Made by a program: the position numbers and the translations under genes
Notes under the pieces: model-generated
Told to the model about the DNA's origin: nothing
The model's input: only the letters and a program-made list of their open reading frames with translations
Databases searched by the model: none
Shown: one piece after another, positions 42,443 through 50,572 of the stretch
Layout of the letters: every line of letters begins with the position of its first letter
How positions within the stretch are numbered: position 1 is the stretch's first letter
Virus record (IMG/VR): IMGVR_UViG_3300042301_002266
Coordinates: 1 to 64,000 of that record
Origin: a virus
DNA: 64,000 bases
Strand: one strand, 5' to 3'

Positions 42443-42490
42443 GTTTAGACAGGTTCACTTACCGAACCAACTATTAAGGAGAAATATATT

Positions 42491-43147
42491 ATGGCAAGTA
42501 TTACAGGTTTAGCAAATATTAAAAACCTAATTGATCGCCCAAGAAGCGAAAGTGGTCCAAAGGCTCGCTGGCTAAAGCTAGAAGATGGACAGTCCGTTAA
42601 GATTCGTTTTCTTAACGAAGTAGATGCAGATTCAAAAAATTACAATACAGAACGTGGTTTAGCAATTGTATGTGCAGAACATACAAACCCTAAGGACTAT
42701 CGCCGTAAGTGTGTATGCACTATGGACGAAGAAGGTCGCTGTTATGGTTGTGAGATGAACCGCCGTGATCCAAAAGCAGGATGGAAAGCTCGTCTTCGCT
42801 ACTACACAAACGTGTTGGTAGACGAGGGTACTGATGAACCATACGTTGCTATTTGGTCTCAAGGCGTTGGTCCAAAGTCACCAACAACAACAACAATTGT
42901 TGAATATGCTGGTGATACAGGGTCAATCACAAATGTCATTTGGAGATTAAAGCGAACAGGAACTGGAACACAAACCAGTTACTCCCTATTCCCACTAACT
43001 ACAGATGAGTCACCATTTGATTTTAAGGGTCTTGACCTTTACAATCTTGATGAAACTGCTGTACGTCAAGTAAAGTATTCAGACCAAGAAGCATTCTTCA
43101 TGGGTCTTGATGCAGACGTAAATGCAAGTGCATCAGTTGACTGGTAA
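42491..43147 (+). CDS. Single-stranded DNA-binding protein (phage type, zinc-containing)
   Basis: 218 residues. An N-terminal basic segment (LIDRPRSESGPKARWLKL) leads into an OB-like core (DGQSVKIRFLNE). A Cys/His cluster follows: CAEHTN, CVCTMD and CYGCEMN, a zinc site in the position of the gp32 zinc loop. The end is acidic (GLDADVNASASVDW), the usual protein-partner tail of SSBs. It has its own strong promoter with a leader hairpin, consistent with the high amounts needed. The position between primase and polymerase fits. Confidence 0.82.
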   Translation: MASITGLANIKNLIDRPRSESGPKARWLKLEDGQSVKIRFLNEVDADSKNYNTERGLAIVCAEHTNPKDYRRKCVCTMDEEGRCYGCEMNRRDPKAGWKARLRYYTNVLVDEGTDEPYVAIWSQGVGPKSPTTTTIVEYAGDTGSITNVIWRLKRTGTGTQTSYSLFPLTTDESPFDFKGLDLYNLDETAVRQVKYSDQEAFFMGLDADVNASASVDW

Positions 43148-43154
43148 AAGTTAG

Positions 43155-43200
43155 TTGACAATCGTGAGGGTGATGGGCTATAATTGCTTGTCACCCTCAC
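43155..43200 (+). promoter_or_regulatory. Consensus promoter whose -10 sits in the loop of a 10-bp inverted repeat
   Basis: TTGACA (43155-43160), 18 bases, TATAAT (43179-43184). The arms GTGAGGGTGA (43164-43173) and TCACCCTCAC (43191-43200) are perfectly complementary, with the -10 in the 17-base loop. It can act as the promoter of the polymerase gene, an operator, and in RNA form a hairpin ending the SSB transcript. Confidence 0.75.
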
Positions 43201-43219
43201 TCATTATTATTGGAGAAAA

Positions 43220-46200
43220 ATGTATCACAATCACCACTCGCACTCATACTATAGTTTGCTAGATGGTTTCTCCTCACCAGAAGAACTTCTGAAACGTGCA
43301 GAAGAGGTGGGGATGACAGCCCTATCGCTCACAGACCACGGAACACTTAGTGGTCATAGAGACTTTCTTATTGCTGCCAAAGACACAAAGGTAAAACCAA
43401 TTCTTGGTCTTGAGGCATACTTTACACCTGACCGTTTAGACAAAAGAGCAAAGAAAGATCGTGGAGCAGAAGATCAAATCTATAACCACTTAATTGTTCT
43501 TGCACAAAATGAAAATGGTTTACAGAACTTATCTAAGCTATCTGAAATTGGTTGGAACGAAGGCTTCTTTTCTAAGCCTAGAATTGACTTTGATGTCCTA
43601 GAAAAGTATTCATCAGACTTGGTAATTGTCTCTGGATGTATGAATGGTATTATTGCTAAGGCAATTCAAAATGGCAACATGGAGATGGCTAAGAAGCACA
43701 CAGCGTGGTTTAAAGAGGTGTTTGGAGATAACTTCTACATGGAGTTGCAGCCTCATAATCCTGCAGAACTAAATCATCAAATGTTAGAACTAGCAGACAA
43801 CATGGGTATCAAGAGTACAGTAACACTTGATTGCCACTATGCTTCTCCAGAGGATCGGATAGCAGAAGAAATTATGCTTATCCTTGGAACACACCCAAAC
43901 ATTCGCAAAGAAGCAAAGTTTGAAGATAGCCGTAAGATTAAAGACCTTATTGAAAGATTAGATTATCTTTATGGAGATCGCTTTATGTCATTCAAGGACT
44001 TAGACATTTTCCTTATGGGTCATAAAGATGTTAAAGACTTAATGATTGATCAAGGAATTGATCGTGATGATTTATATGAAAACTCAGTTGAGATTTCTGA
44101 AAAGATTGGCTCCTATGACTTTAAAGAAAATCTTGATTTGCTTCCTGCTGAATACAAAGATCCAGATTACGAACTTGAGCAGTTAGCACTTACAGGTCTT
44201 GCCAAGCGTGGGTTTGCAGACAATGAAGAATACCTTGCAAGACTAAATGAAGAATTAGATATTATTAAGTCAAAGAACTTCTCATCTTACTTTATTGTTG
44301 TAGGCAATATGATTAACTGGTCAAAAGATAATAACATCTTAGTTGGTCCAGGTCGTGGATCAGCAGCAGGTTCTTTAGTTTGTTATGCACTAGGAATTAC
44401 AGAAGTAGACCCAATTAAGTATGGCTTACTATTCTTCCGTTTTATTAATCCAGAACGTAATGACTTTCCAGATATTGATACAGACTATGAAGATCGTAAG
44501 CGTGGTCAAGTTAAAGAATATCTTTCTGACCAATACACTCACGTTGCATCTATCGCAACATTCTTAACATTCAAAGATAAGGGTGTTGTAAGAGACGTTG
44601 CTAGAGCTTTTCACGTTCCTTTGCCTGAGGTTAACAAGGCACTTAAAGGTGTTGAAACTTGGGATGAGTTTATGACAGCATCAGCATGTAAAGAGTTCCG
44701 TGAAAAATATCCAGAGGTCGTAAAGTATGCTGAAAGACTTCGTGGTCGTATTCGTGGAACAGGAATGCATGCAGCTGGTATTGTAGCCTCTAAGGATGAA
44801 ATCTGGCGTTATGCTCCAATGGAAACTCGTAAAGATACTCAGTCTGATGAAAGAGTACAGGTAGTTGCTGTTGATATGGAACAGGCTGCAGATATTGGTT
44901 TGATTAAAATTGATGCACTTGGTCTAAAAACTTTAACAGTAATTCACGATACATTAGATATTATTGTAGAGCGTAAAAAGAAGAAAGTTAATTTGCGTGA
45001 AATTCCTCTTGATGATAAAGAAGTTTATGCAGACCTAACAGCAGGGTTTACTCAGGGTGTATTCCAAGCAGAAGCAGTACCATATACAAACCTTTTGATT
45101 AAGATGGGTGTCTATAACTTTGACGAACTTGCTGCATCTAACGCACTAGTTAGACCAGGTGCCATGAATACTATTGGTGCAGAATACATTAAGCGTAAAA
45201 AGGGTAAGGCTCCAGTTAACTATGTACACGAAATTGTAAAAGACTTTACAAAGGATACCTATGGCTGTATCTTATATCAGGAACAAGTCATGCTTGCCTG
45301 TGTGCATCTTGGTGGCATGTCTATGGCAGAAGCTGACAAGGTAAGAAAGATTATTGGTAAGAAAAAAGATGCTCGTGAGTTTGATCAGTACAAGGAACAG
45401 TTCGTTACTGGTGCCTCAAAGCATATTGAAAAGAAGCAAGCAGAAAAGTTATGGCATGACTTTGAAGCACACGCAGGATACTCATTTAATAAATCACATG
45501 CTGTGGCTTACTCAATGTTATCTTACTGGACGGCTTGGTTAAAGAAATATTATCCACACGAATTTATGTATTCTCTTCTTAAGAATGAAAAGGATAAGGA
45601 TACTCGTACAGACTACCTGATTGAAGCAAAGCGTATGGGTATATCTATTAGACTTCCACATATTAACGAGTCTGACATTGACTTTTCCCTGGACGGAGAT
45701 GCTATACGATTTGGACTTGGCAACATTAAGTTTATTTCAGAAAACATTGGTAGCAAGATTATCGCTGAAAGACCATTTAGCAGTTATCAACAGTTTAAGG
45801 AATTTGTAACGGCTAAAGGTTCTGGAGTAAACAACAGAGCAGTAGAATCATTAAATAAGGTTGGTGCTGCAGCGTTTACGGATAATCCAAGAATTGGTGA
45901 TGAGAAGGATAACTATTATGAGTACCTTAACATTCCTGAGTTTACTAGTGACATGCCAAGATGGGTTGAAGCTTATGCAAGACCACTTGAAGAATACTCA
46001 GAAGAGGGTTCCTTCCTTGTAATGGCTATGGTAAAATCTATTAAGCGTGGTGACGGCTGGAGCAGAATTGAGATTGTAGACAAAACAGGTTCGGTTGGTA
46101 TCTTTGATAGATCAGATACAGTAATTGAACCAGGAAAGATCTACATATTCTTAGTTGCAGATAATCGAATTGGAGCATATGCAACTGCAGAAAACATGAA

Positions 46201-46480
46201 GGACCTAAGTGATCCATTTATTAAATATATACAGGCTAAGACAATGACTCTTGCTGACAATGAGCTATACACAATTAGTTTTATTCCAAGAAAAACAAAG
46301 AGTGGTCAGAAAATGGCTAATGCAGTATTAGCAGATAGAGATAAAGAGTTATATTCTCTTGTAATTTTCCCTAATATGTATGCAACTGCATTAATTAATA
46401 TGAAGCCAGGTACACATTGCAAGCCAGTATTACAAACAACAACATCAGGAAGCGTAACAGTAAAGGAGTTTGAAAGATGA
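43220..46480 (+). CDS. dnaE: DNA polymerase III alpha subunit (DnaE-type, C family)
   Basis: 1086 residues from ATG 43220 (SD GGAG); a TTG at 43184 overlaps the -10 and is rejected. The N-terminal PHP domain has HNHHSHSYYSLLDG and LTDHGTL. The active site of C-family polymerases is visible: GPGRGSAAGSLVCYALGIT near residue 383, FPDIDTDY with catalytic Asp420 and Asp422, and IGLIKIDALGLKT with Asp565. GTGMHAAGIVAS and YQEQVMLACVHLGGMS are also typical. The C-terminal part includes an OB-like region (DGWSRIEIVDKTGSVGIF). It replicates the phage genome and is unusual in that most phages use A- or B-family enzymes. Confidence 0.95.
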   Translation: MYHNHHSHSYYSLLDGFSSPEELLKRAEEVGMTALSLTDHGTLSGHRDFLIAAKDTKVKPILGLEAYFTPDRLDKRAKKDRGAEDQIYNHLIVLAQNENGLQNLSKLSEIGWNEGFFSKPRIDFDVLEKYSSDLVIVSGCMNGIIAKAIQNGNMEMAKKHTAWFKEVFGDNFYMELQPHNPAELNHQMLELADNMGIKSTVTLDCHYASPEDRIAEEIMLILGTHPNIRKEAKFEDSRKIKDLIERLDYLYGDRFMSFKDLDIFLMGHKDVKDLMIDQGIDRDDLYENSVEISEKIGSYDFKENLDLLPAEYKDPDYELEQLALTGLAKRGFADNEEYLARLNEELDIIKSKNFSSYFIVVGNMINWSKDNNILVGPGRGSAAGSLVCYALGITEVDPIKYGLLFFRFINPERNDFPDIDTDYEDRKRGQVKEYLSDQYTHVASIATFLTFKDKGVVRDVARAFHVPLPEVNKALKGVETWDEFMTASACKEFREKYPEVVKYAERLRGRIRGTGMHAAGIVASKDEIWRYAPMETRKDTQSDERVQVVAVDMEQAADIGLIKIDALGLKTLTVIHDTLDIIVERKKKKVNLREIPLDDKEVYADLTAGFTQGVFQAEAVPYTNLLIKMGVYNFDELAASNALVRPGAMNTIGAEYIKRKKGKAPVNYVHEIVKDFTKDTYGCILYQEQVMLACVHLGGMSMAEADKVRKIIGKKKDAREFDQYKEQFVTGASKHIEKKQAEKLWHDFEAHAGYSFNKSHAVAYSMLSYWTAWLKKYYPHEFMYSLLKNEKDKDTRTDYLIEAKRMGISIRLPHINESDIDFSLDGDAIRFGLGNIKFISENIGSKIIAERPFSSYQQFKEFVTAKGSGVNNRAVESLNKVGAAAFTDNPRIGDEKDNYYEYLNIPEFTSDMPRWVEAYARPLEEYSEEGSFLVMAMVKSIKRGDGWSRIEIVDKTGSVGIFDRSDTVIEPGKIYIFLVADNRIGAYATAENMKDLSDPFIKYIQAKTMTLADNELYTISFIPRKTKSGQKMANAVLADRDKELYSLVIFPNMYATALINMKPGTHCKPVLQTTTSGSVTVKEFER

Positions 46481-46821
46481 ATCTAGATAATTTAGCAAAA
46501 GAAATTCATAAGAATGCAACAGAAAAAGGTTTTTGGGACTACATGTACTCAAATGCTGAACCAGTAGGAGATACATTTATCTTTTTTGGAAAGCAACTTG
46601 CAATGATTCATTCTGAAGTTACAGAAGTGCTTGAGGCTCTTCGTAAGCAAAAAGGTGAGCAAGAGGTAGTTGAAGAACTTGCTGACATTTTAATCCGTGT
46701 TCTTGATCTTTATGAGGGACTAAGAATGCATGGAGATGTAAAGGACTCTCTAGAAGATACTTTAATGAAGAAGATTAATATTAATACAGAACGCCCAAAA
46801 ATGCATGGCGTACTGGGATGA
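46477..46821 (+). CDS. MazG-like nucleotide pyrophosphohydrolase
   Basis: 114 residues, ATGA overlap with the polymerase gene. The hallmark is the all-helical E-x2-E / E-x2-D arrangement: IHSEVTEVLEALRK near residue 46 and EELADILIRVLDL near 67. These bind Mg and hydrolyse NTPs to NMPs plus pyrophosphate. Roles include cleaning the nucleotide pool or reducing host (p)ppGpp; which applies here is not known. Coupling to the polymerase supports pool sanitation. Confidence 0.85.
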   Translation: MNLDNLAKEIHKNATEKGFWDYMYSNAEPVGDTFIFFGKQLAMIHSEVTEVLEALRKQKGEQEVVEELADILIRVLDLYEGLRMHGDVKDSLEDTLMKKININTERPKMHGVLG

Positions 46822-46827
46822 TATAAT
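46819..46827 (+). promoter_or_regulatory. Extended -10 promoter (TGATATAAT), leaderless start at 46834
   Basis: TGA-TATAAT, six bases, ATG; it overlaps the stop of the MazG-like gene. No SD. Confidence 0.6.
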
Positions 46828-46833
46828 AGACAG

Positions 46834-47112
46834 ATGAAAATAAGAGGATATCTTCTAGAAGGAGTAAATGAAGAATTACTACTTGTAATTAGAGGATACG
46901 ATGAAGAGCAAATGTATTCTATTATTAAAAAATTAGAATCTATGCGTGATCAAGAAGTAAAAGAATTAGCGGAAGTATTGGAGAATCATTTAAATGACCG
47001 AATTAGCAATGGAAGAAATTCTGTCAAAGCTAGACCCCAAAACAAGAAAAAGGGTTCAGGCAGCAACAGAAGTAGAAATAGAAAAACAATCAACACCAAG
47101 CCTCAGTCTTAA
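46834..47112 (+). CDS. Hypothetical leaderless protein overlapping recA
   Basis: 92 residues. The first 55 residues are a helical domain (GVNEELLLVIRGYDEEQMYS then LESMRDQEVKELAEVLENHL). The last 37 residues are strongly basic and low complexity and coincide with 119 bases of the recA gene in another frame. The N-terminus is supported by a leaderless promoter. I do not recognise the family. Confidence 0.6.
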   Translation: MKIRGYLLEGVNEELLLVIRGYDEEQMYSIIKKLESMRDQEVKELAEVLENHLNDRISNGRNSVKARPQNKKKGSGSNRSRNRKTINTKPQS

Positions 47113-48001
47113 CGTTGGACTAAAGGGTGGTTTTGGATATGGACGGCAGATCCTAGTATGGGGAAACAAGTCTGCTGGTAAATCATCTTTTTGTTTACAG
47201 ATGATTGGTGAAGCACAAAAAGCTGGAAAGACATGTGCGTGGATTGACTCTGAAGCATCATACTCTCCAGAGTGGGCAGAAAAACTAGGAGTAGATTCTA
47301 GCAAGTTAATTTACTCTTCTGCTAAAACAATTAATGACATGGTAGACGTTTCAGTAGACTTAATGAAAGCTGGAGTAGACATTCTTGTTGTTGATTCAAT
47401 TTCTGCATTACTTCCTGCTATCTATTTTGAAAAAGATGGTAACGAACTAAAAGACTTGCAGGATACTAAGCAAATTGGTGCAGAAGCAAAAGATATGACT
47501 CACGCAGTCAAAATGCTTAACTATGTAAATGAAAATACCTTGCTTGTTTTAATTTCACAGCAACGTAATAGTTTTGGTGGAATGCATGCAACTCACATCC
47601 CCACTGGTGGTATGGCTGTAAAGTTCTTTTCATCAACAATTGTAAAATTATGGTCATCAGAATCCGAAGCAAGTTCTATCAAAGACAAAGTATCTGTTGG
47701 AGATAGACTAATTGAACAGCGTGTTGGTCGTCCAGTAAATTGGACAATTGATTACAATAAGACAGGACCACAATTTATTAGTGGATCGTATGACTTCTAT
47801 TTCCAGGGAGACCATGTTGGTGTAGATAAGGTTGCAGACCTTGTTGATACAGCAGAGCTTATGGGAATCATTGAACGTGGTGGTGCTTGGTATACCGTAC
47901 TAGACCAGAGACTGCAGGGTCGTGCAAAGGTTGTTGAGTATGTAAGAGAAAACCAAGAAGTGTTTGATACTTTAGAGTCACAGGTATATTCAAAGCTATG
48001 A
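46994..48001 (+). CDS. recA: RecA-family recombinase
   Basis: 335 residues. Walker A WGNKSAGKSS near residue 55, DSEASYSPEWAEKLGVD near 80, Walker B ILVVDSISALLPA near 131, LISQQRNSFGG near 190 in the loop-1/loop-2 region and RPVNWTIDYNKTGPQF near 247. It is a compact RecA core without the host C-terminal domain. It would mediate strand exchange and recombination-dependent replication together with the Cas4-like nuclease and RuvC-like resolvase downstream. The start overlaps the previous gene by 119 bases; ATG 47009 is an alternative. Confidence 0.92.
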   Translation: MTELAMEEILSKLDPKTRKRVQAATEVEIEKQSTPSLSLNVGLKGGFGYGRQILVWGNKSAGKSSFCLQMIGEAQKAGKTCAWIDSEASYSPEWAEKLGVDSSKLIYSSAKTINDMVDVSVDLMKAGVDILVVDSISALLPAIYFEKDGNELKDLQDTKQIGAEAKDMTHAVKMLNYVNENTLLVLISQQRNSFGGMHATHIPTGGMAVKFFSSTIVKLWSSESEASSIKDKVSVGDRLIEQRVGRPVNWTIDYNKTGPQFISGSYDFYFQGDHVGVDKVADLVDTAELMGIIERGGAWYTVLDQRLQGRAKVVEYVRENQEVFDTLESQVYSKL

Positions 48002-48183
48002 GTATAAATCCAGAAGACTTTATTAAGTTAAAAAAGAATGATGAATCAGAAGGACTAAAGGTAACTGGAACATTTGTTTGCCAAATCTGCATGGAGTCAA
48101 TTGGATTTGCTGTTCTTAATGAAGATGAAATGGTTCTTAAGTATACTTGTGCTGCAGGTCATAACAATGAGGCAAAGCTATGA
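47998..48183 (+). CDS. Small zinc-finger protein downstream of recA
   Basis: 61 residues, ATGA overlap on both sides. It has an acidic N-terminus, then CQICMES (Cys28, Cys31) and CAAGHNNE (Cys51, His55) that can form a zinc site. Function is unknown; coupling to recA and the nuclease block suggests a recombination or replication accessory role. Confidence 0.6.
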   Translation: MSINPEDFIKLKKNDESEGLKVTGTFVCQICMESIGFAVLNEDEMVLKYTCAAGHNNEAKL

Positions 48184-48485
48184 GTGAAGCAGGAGAACTA
48201 AAAAGAATAGGTGCTAAAGCACACAAGAACTCTGGTCGTGGTCAGTATCAAAAAGGTGATGGGTCATGGGAAGAGTTTATTGTAGATGTAAAAGAGGCAG
48301 GTAAAAGCTTTACACTGAATGAAAATGTCTGGTCTAAGATTGTTACAGATACCTTAAGAACAGATATGAATAAATCACCAGCGTTACTCTTATCAATTGG
48401 TGAGAAAAGAAAGATAAGATTAGCAGTCATTGAATGGGCTGCTCTAGAAGATTTAATGGAGAGAGCAAATGGAATCAACACTTGA
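48180..48485 (+). CDS. Putative small nuclease-like (possible PD-(D/E)XK) protein
   Basis: 101 residues. NSGRGQYQKGDGSWEEFIVDVKEAGKSFTL contains the D-x-K-x3-K-S layout that in small resolvase/nuclease families contributes the D and K of the active site. The C-terminal half (PALLLSIGEKRKIRLAVIEW) is a strand-turn-strand. I recall similar sequences in recombination regions of actinophages. The nuclease assignment is tentative. Confidence 0.5.
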   Translation: MSEAGELKRIGAKAHKNSGRGQYQKGDGSWEEFIVDVKEAGKSFTLNENVWSKIVTDTLRTDMNKSPALLLSIGEKRKIRLAVIEWAALEDLMERANGINT

Positions 48486-48804
48486 TTATATTAACCAAGT
48501 AACAGAGTTTAATGACATTCATGAGTTTATGAATGATCCAGAACTTGATGAAGCAATGGCAATTATTGTTAAGATTATGATGAAGCCAGATATTCCATCT
48601 GTTCAGGCAGTAGCCCTAATTGGCAAACTACAAGCAATGAGTGTTAAGTTTGCTGTACTTGCAACATACTATACAACGGTAGCAAAAGGTCCATCTGGAA
48701 GCATTAATAACACAAAGAAAAACGTTTACTATACAATGAAAGATAGTCTTGATAAAATGGTAGATGCATTGAAGTATGTAGCAAGATATAACTTAGGAGC
48801 ATAA
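48469..48804 (+). CDS. Hypothetical helical protein
   Basis: 111 residues, mostly helix: MAIIVKIMMKPDIPSVQAVALIGKLQAM and a C-terminal YYTMKDSLDKMVDALKYVARY. It overlaps the previous gene by 17 bases and the next by one. Conservation between recA and Cas4-like genes in related phages is my recollection, not evidence. Unknown role. Confidence 0.55.
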   Translation: MESTLDYINQVTEFNDIHEFMNDPELDEAMAIIVKIMMKPDIPSVQAVALIGKLQAMSVKFAVLATYYTTVAKGPSGSINNTKKNVYYTMKDSLDKMVDALKYVARYNLGA

Positions 48805-49580
48805 TGGCAAAGAATTTAATTAAAACACTAACAACAAAACCAAGAAACACAAAGGTAGATGCTAAAAAGCTTCGTCTTGCAATCGGTAAGTCTTATCTAC
48901 AGGGTAAGAATGGAACAGATTTTAAGAAAAAGAAAACCTTCTCACCATCCACAGTTGGTTATGGGTATGGTACTTGTGCCAGATACTGGAGCCTAGCGTT
49001 TACTGGAACTGAATTTAAAGATAGTTTTAATGCTCAGGGTATGGCTGCAATGAATGCAGGTACACAGGCTCATGAGCGTATTCAGGGTGCAATGGAAAAG
49101 GCTGGACTAGTTAAAGAACTAGAACGTGAAATTAAGTCAGTCAATCCACCAATTCGTGGGTTTGCAGATATTATCATGGAAATAGATGGCGAAGAAGTTG
49201 TAGGAGAGATTAAAACAATAAAGGCAGAAAGTTTTGATATTCGTAAAGACACATCAACTGGAGCAGACAGCCACGTTGTACAGCTTTTAATTTATATGAA
49301 AGTTCTAGGATTGGAAGAAGGATTCTTCTTGTATGAGAATAAGAATTCACATGAGATTGCAGTAATTCCAATTGTAATGTCTGAAGAAAATAAAGTTTAT
49401 GCTGATTACATCTTTGACTGGATGAAAGAAGTATATCAGGCTTGGGTAGATGGTAAAAACATTAAAAGACCATTTAAAGAAAATGCATTCCCTTGCACAT
49501 ACTGCCCAATCAAGGATTCTTGCTGGTCAAAACCAGATGGTAGAACTAAAATTGATTCATTAAAGGTACGCAGTCAATGA
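48804..49580 (+). CDS. Cas4/RecB-like PD-(D/E)XK exonuclease with Fe-S cluster
   Basis: 258 residues. Cys58 in YGTCARYW and the C-terminal trio Cys231, Cys234, Cys240 (CTYCPIKDSCW) are placed to bind a 4Fe-4S cluster as in Cas4/AddB-like nucleases. The active site is RGFADIIMEIDG and EVVGEIKTIK (D, E-x-K), followed by SHVVQLLIYMKVLG (the Q-x3-Y motif). It degrades or trims DNA ends for recombination or packaging. It is not accompanied by any CRISPR array here. Confidence 0.88.
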   Translation: MAKNLIKTLTTKPRNTKVDAKKLRLAIGKSYLQGKNGTDFKKKKTFSPSTVGYGYGTCARYWSLAFTGTEFKDSFNAQGMAAMNAGTQAHERIQGAMEKAGLVKELEREIKSVNPPIRGFADIIMEIDGEEVVGEIKTIKAESFDIRKDTSTGADSHVVQLLIYMKVLGLEEGFFLYENKNSHEIAVIPIVMSEENKVYADYIFDWMKEVYQAWVDGKNIKRPFKENAFPCTYCPIKDSCWSKPDGRTKIDSLKVRSQ

Positions 49581-49879
49581 TCAAAGCTTGTATTGAATGT
49601 GGAAATGATTTTGAGTTTAAGACTCATAATCAAAAGTATTGTTCTCAAACATGCTGCAGAATTTCTACAAACAAAAGAATTATGGAAAAGTATTATGCAA
49701 AAAAGGAAAGGCTTGCAGGTAAGCAAAGACTTTGTTCCTGTGGATCAACCCTAAGTATGCATAATCCAGATTCTATATGTGTTCTTTGCCAAAATAAAAA
49801 GAAAAGAGAAAGAGCAAATACCGCTAAGGAGGCAATAAAGAATGCAATTGTCAAAACTTCTAAAACAAAAAGCAGATAG
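49577..49879 (+). CDS. Multi-Cys zinc-binding protein
   Basis: 100 residues, ATGA overlap. Cys pairs: CIECGNDF near residue 5, KYCSQTCC near 22, CSCGS near 53 and CVLCQNK near 68, with a basic C-terminal end. It has two zinc sites, the first like the N-terminal zinc fold of HNH or homing proteins. It overlaps the RuvC-like gene by 38 bases. Probably nucleic-acid binding. Confidence 0.6.
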   Translation: MIKACIECGNDFEFKTHNQKYCSQTCCRISTNKRIMEKYYAKKERLAGKQRLCSCGSTLSMHNPDSICVLCQNKKKRERANTAKEAIKNAIVKTSKTKSR

Positions 49880-50411
49880 AGTACTTGGAATAGATGCCTC
49901 AACTGCCTCTGTTGCATTTTGTTTGTTTGAAGATGGAGTGCCAACTAAGATGGGCAAGCTTCCAATAGTCGGAACAGATATCTATGAAAAGATTAAAGAT
50001 GCCAATAATAAGGCAAAAGCAATCCATAAGCTTTGTAATCCTGAGTATGTCGCTGTTGAGTCTGCTATAATGGTCAGATCTGCAGATGCAGGTCTAAAGA
50101 TTGCTATGATTGTAGGTGCTATCTTGTCTGTAATTCTAAAGCCACAGACTAAAGTGGTCACAGTTGCACCCATTTCTTGGCAGTCCCATATTGGCAATAA
50201 AAACTTTACTAATGCAGAAAAGATGCAGGTACAAAAAGATTTCCCTGGAAAGTCAGCATCTTGGTATAAGAATAAGATCAGAGAAATAAGAAAACAAAGA
50301 ACAATGGATTTCTTCAATGATAAGTTTGGTACATCAATTTCAGACAATGATGTGGGAGATGCTACAGGAATAGCCTATTATGCATATAAAACGCTTACGG
50401 AGCGTCTGTGA
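49842..50411 (+). CDS. ruvC: RuvC-like Holliday junction resolvase
   Basis: 189 residues. RNase H-fold acidic residues are visible: LGIDAST near residue 16, VAVESAI near 73, and a C-terminal DNDVGDATGIAYY with two Asp. Helix and length match RuvC. A strong AAGGAGG lies eight bases before the ATG. It resolves recombination or replication junctions prior to packaging, together with RecA and the Cas4-like enzyme. The stop overlaps the GTG start of the next gene. Confidence 0.87.
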   Translation: MQLSKLLKQKADRVLGIDASTASVAFCLFEDGVPTKMGKLPIVGTDIYEKIKDANNKAKAIHKLCNPEYVAVESAIMVRSADAGLKIAMIVGAILSVILKPQTKVVTVAPISWQSHIGNKNFTNAEKMQVQKDFPGKSASWYKNKIREIRKQRTMDFFNDKFGTSISDNDVGDATGIAYYAYKTLTERL

Positions 50412-50572
50412 AGCTTTATAAGTCAAAATCATGGCTTACCAAGAGGTACGTTTTAGATAAAAAGACAATAGAAGAGATTGCAAAAGAATGCGAAACTAGT
50501 CACCAAACGATATACAGACATCTGGTAGAATATGGTTTAATCAAAAATCAAAGAACATGGAAAAAAAGATGA
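50408..50572 (+). CDS. 54-residue helix-turn-helix protein
   Basis: GTG start 50408 overlapping the ruvC stop (GTGA). The central part, TIEEIAKECETSHQTIYRHL, is a clear homeodomain-like HTH (resolvase or RNA polymerase sigma type), followed by VEYGLIKNQRTW and a basic tail. A small regulator or an HNH/recombinase remnant is possible. It was found because the gap between ruvC and the glycosyltransferase was otherwise unexplained. Confidence 0.65.
   Translation: MKLYKSKSWLTKRYVLDKKTIEEIAKECETSHQTIYRHLVEYGLIKNQRTWKKR

Noticed and set aside
43184-43219. TTG-initiated extension of the DnaE polymerase gene
   Set aside because: It overlaps the -10 box and the inverted repeat; ATG 43220 has an SD and begins the PHP domain.
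48804-49580. Cas4-like gene as part of a CRISPR-Cas system
   Set aside because: No Cas1/Cas2 or array is present; phage Cas4/RecB-like nucleases commonly serve recombination.
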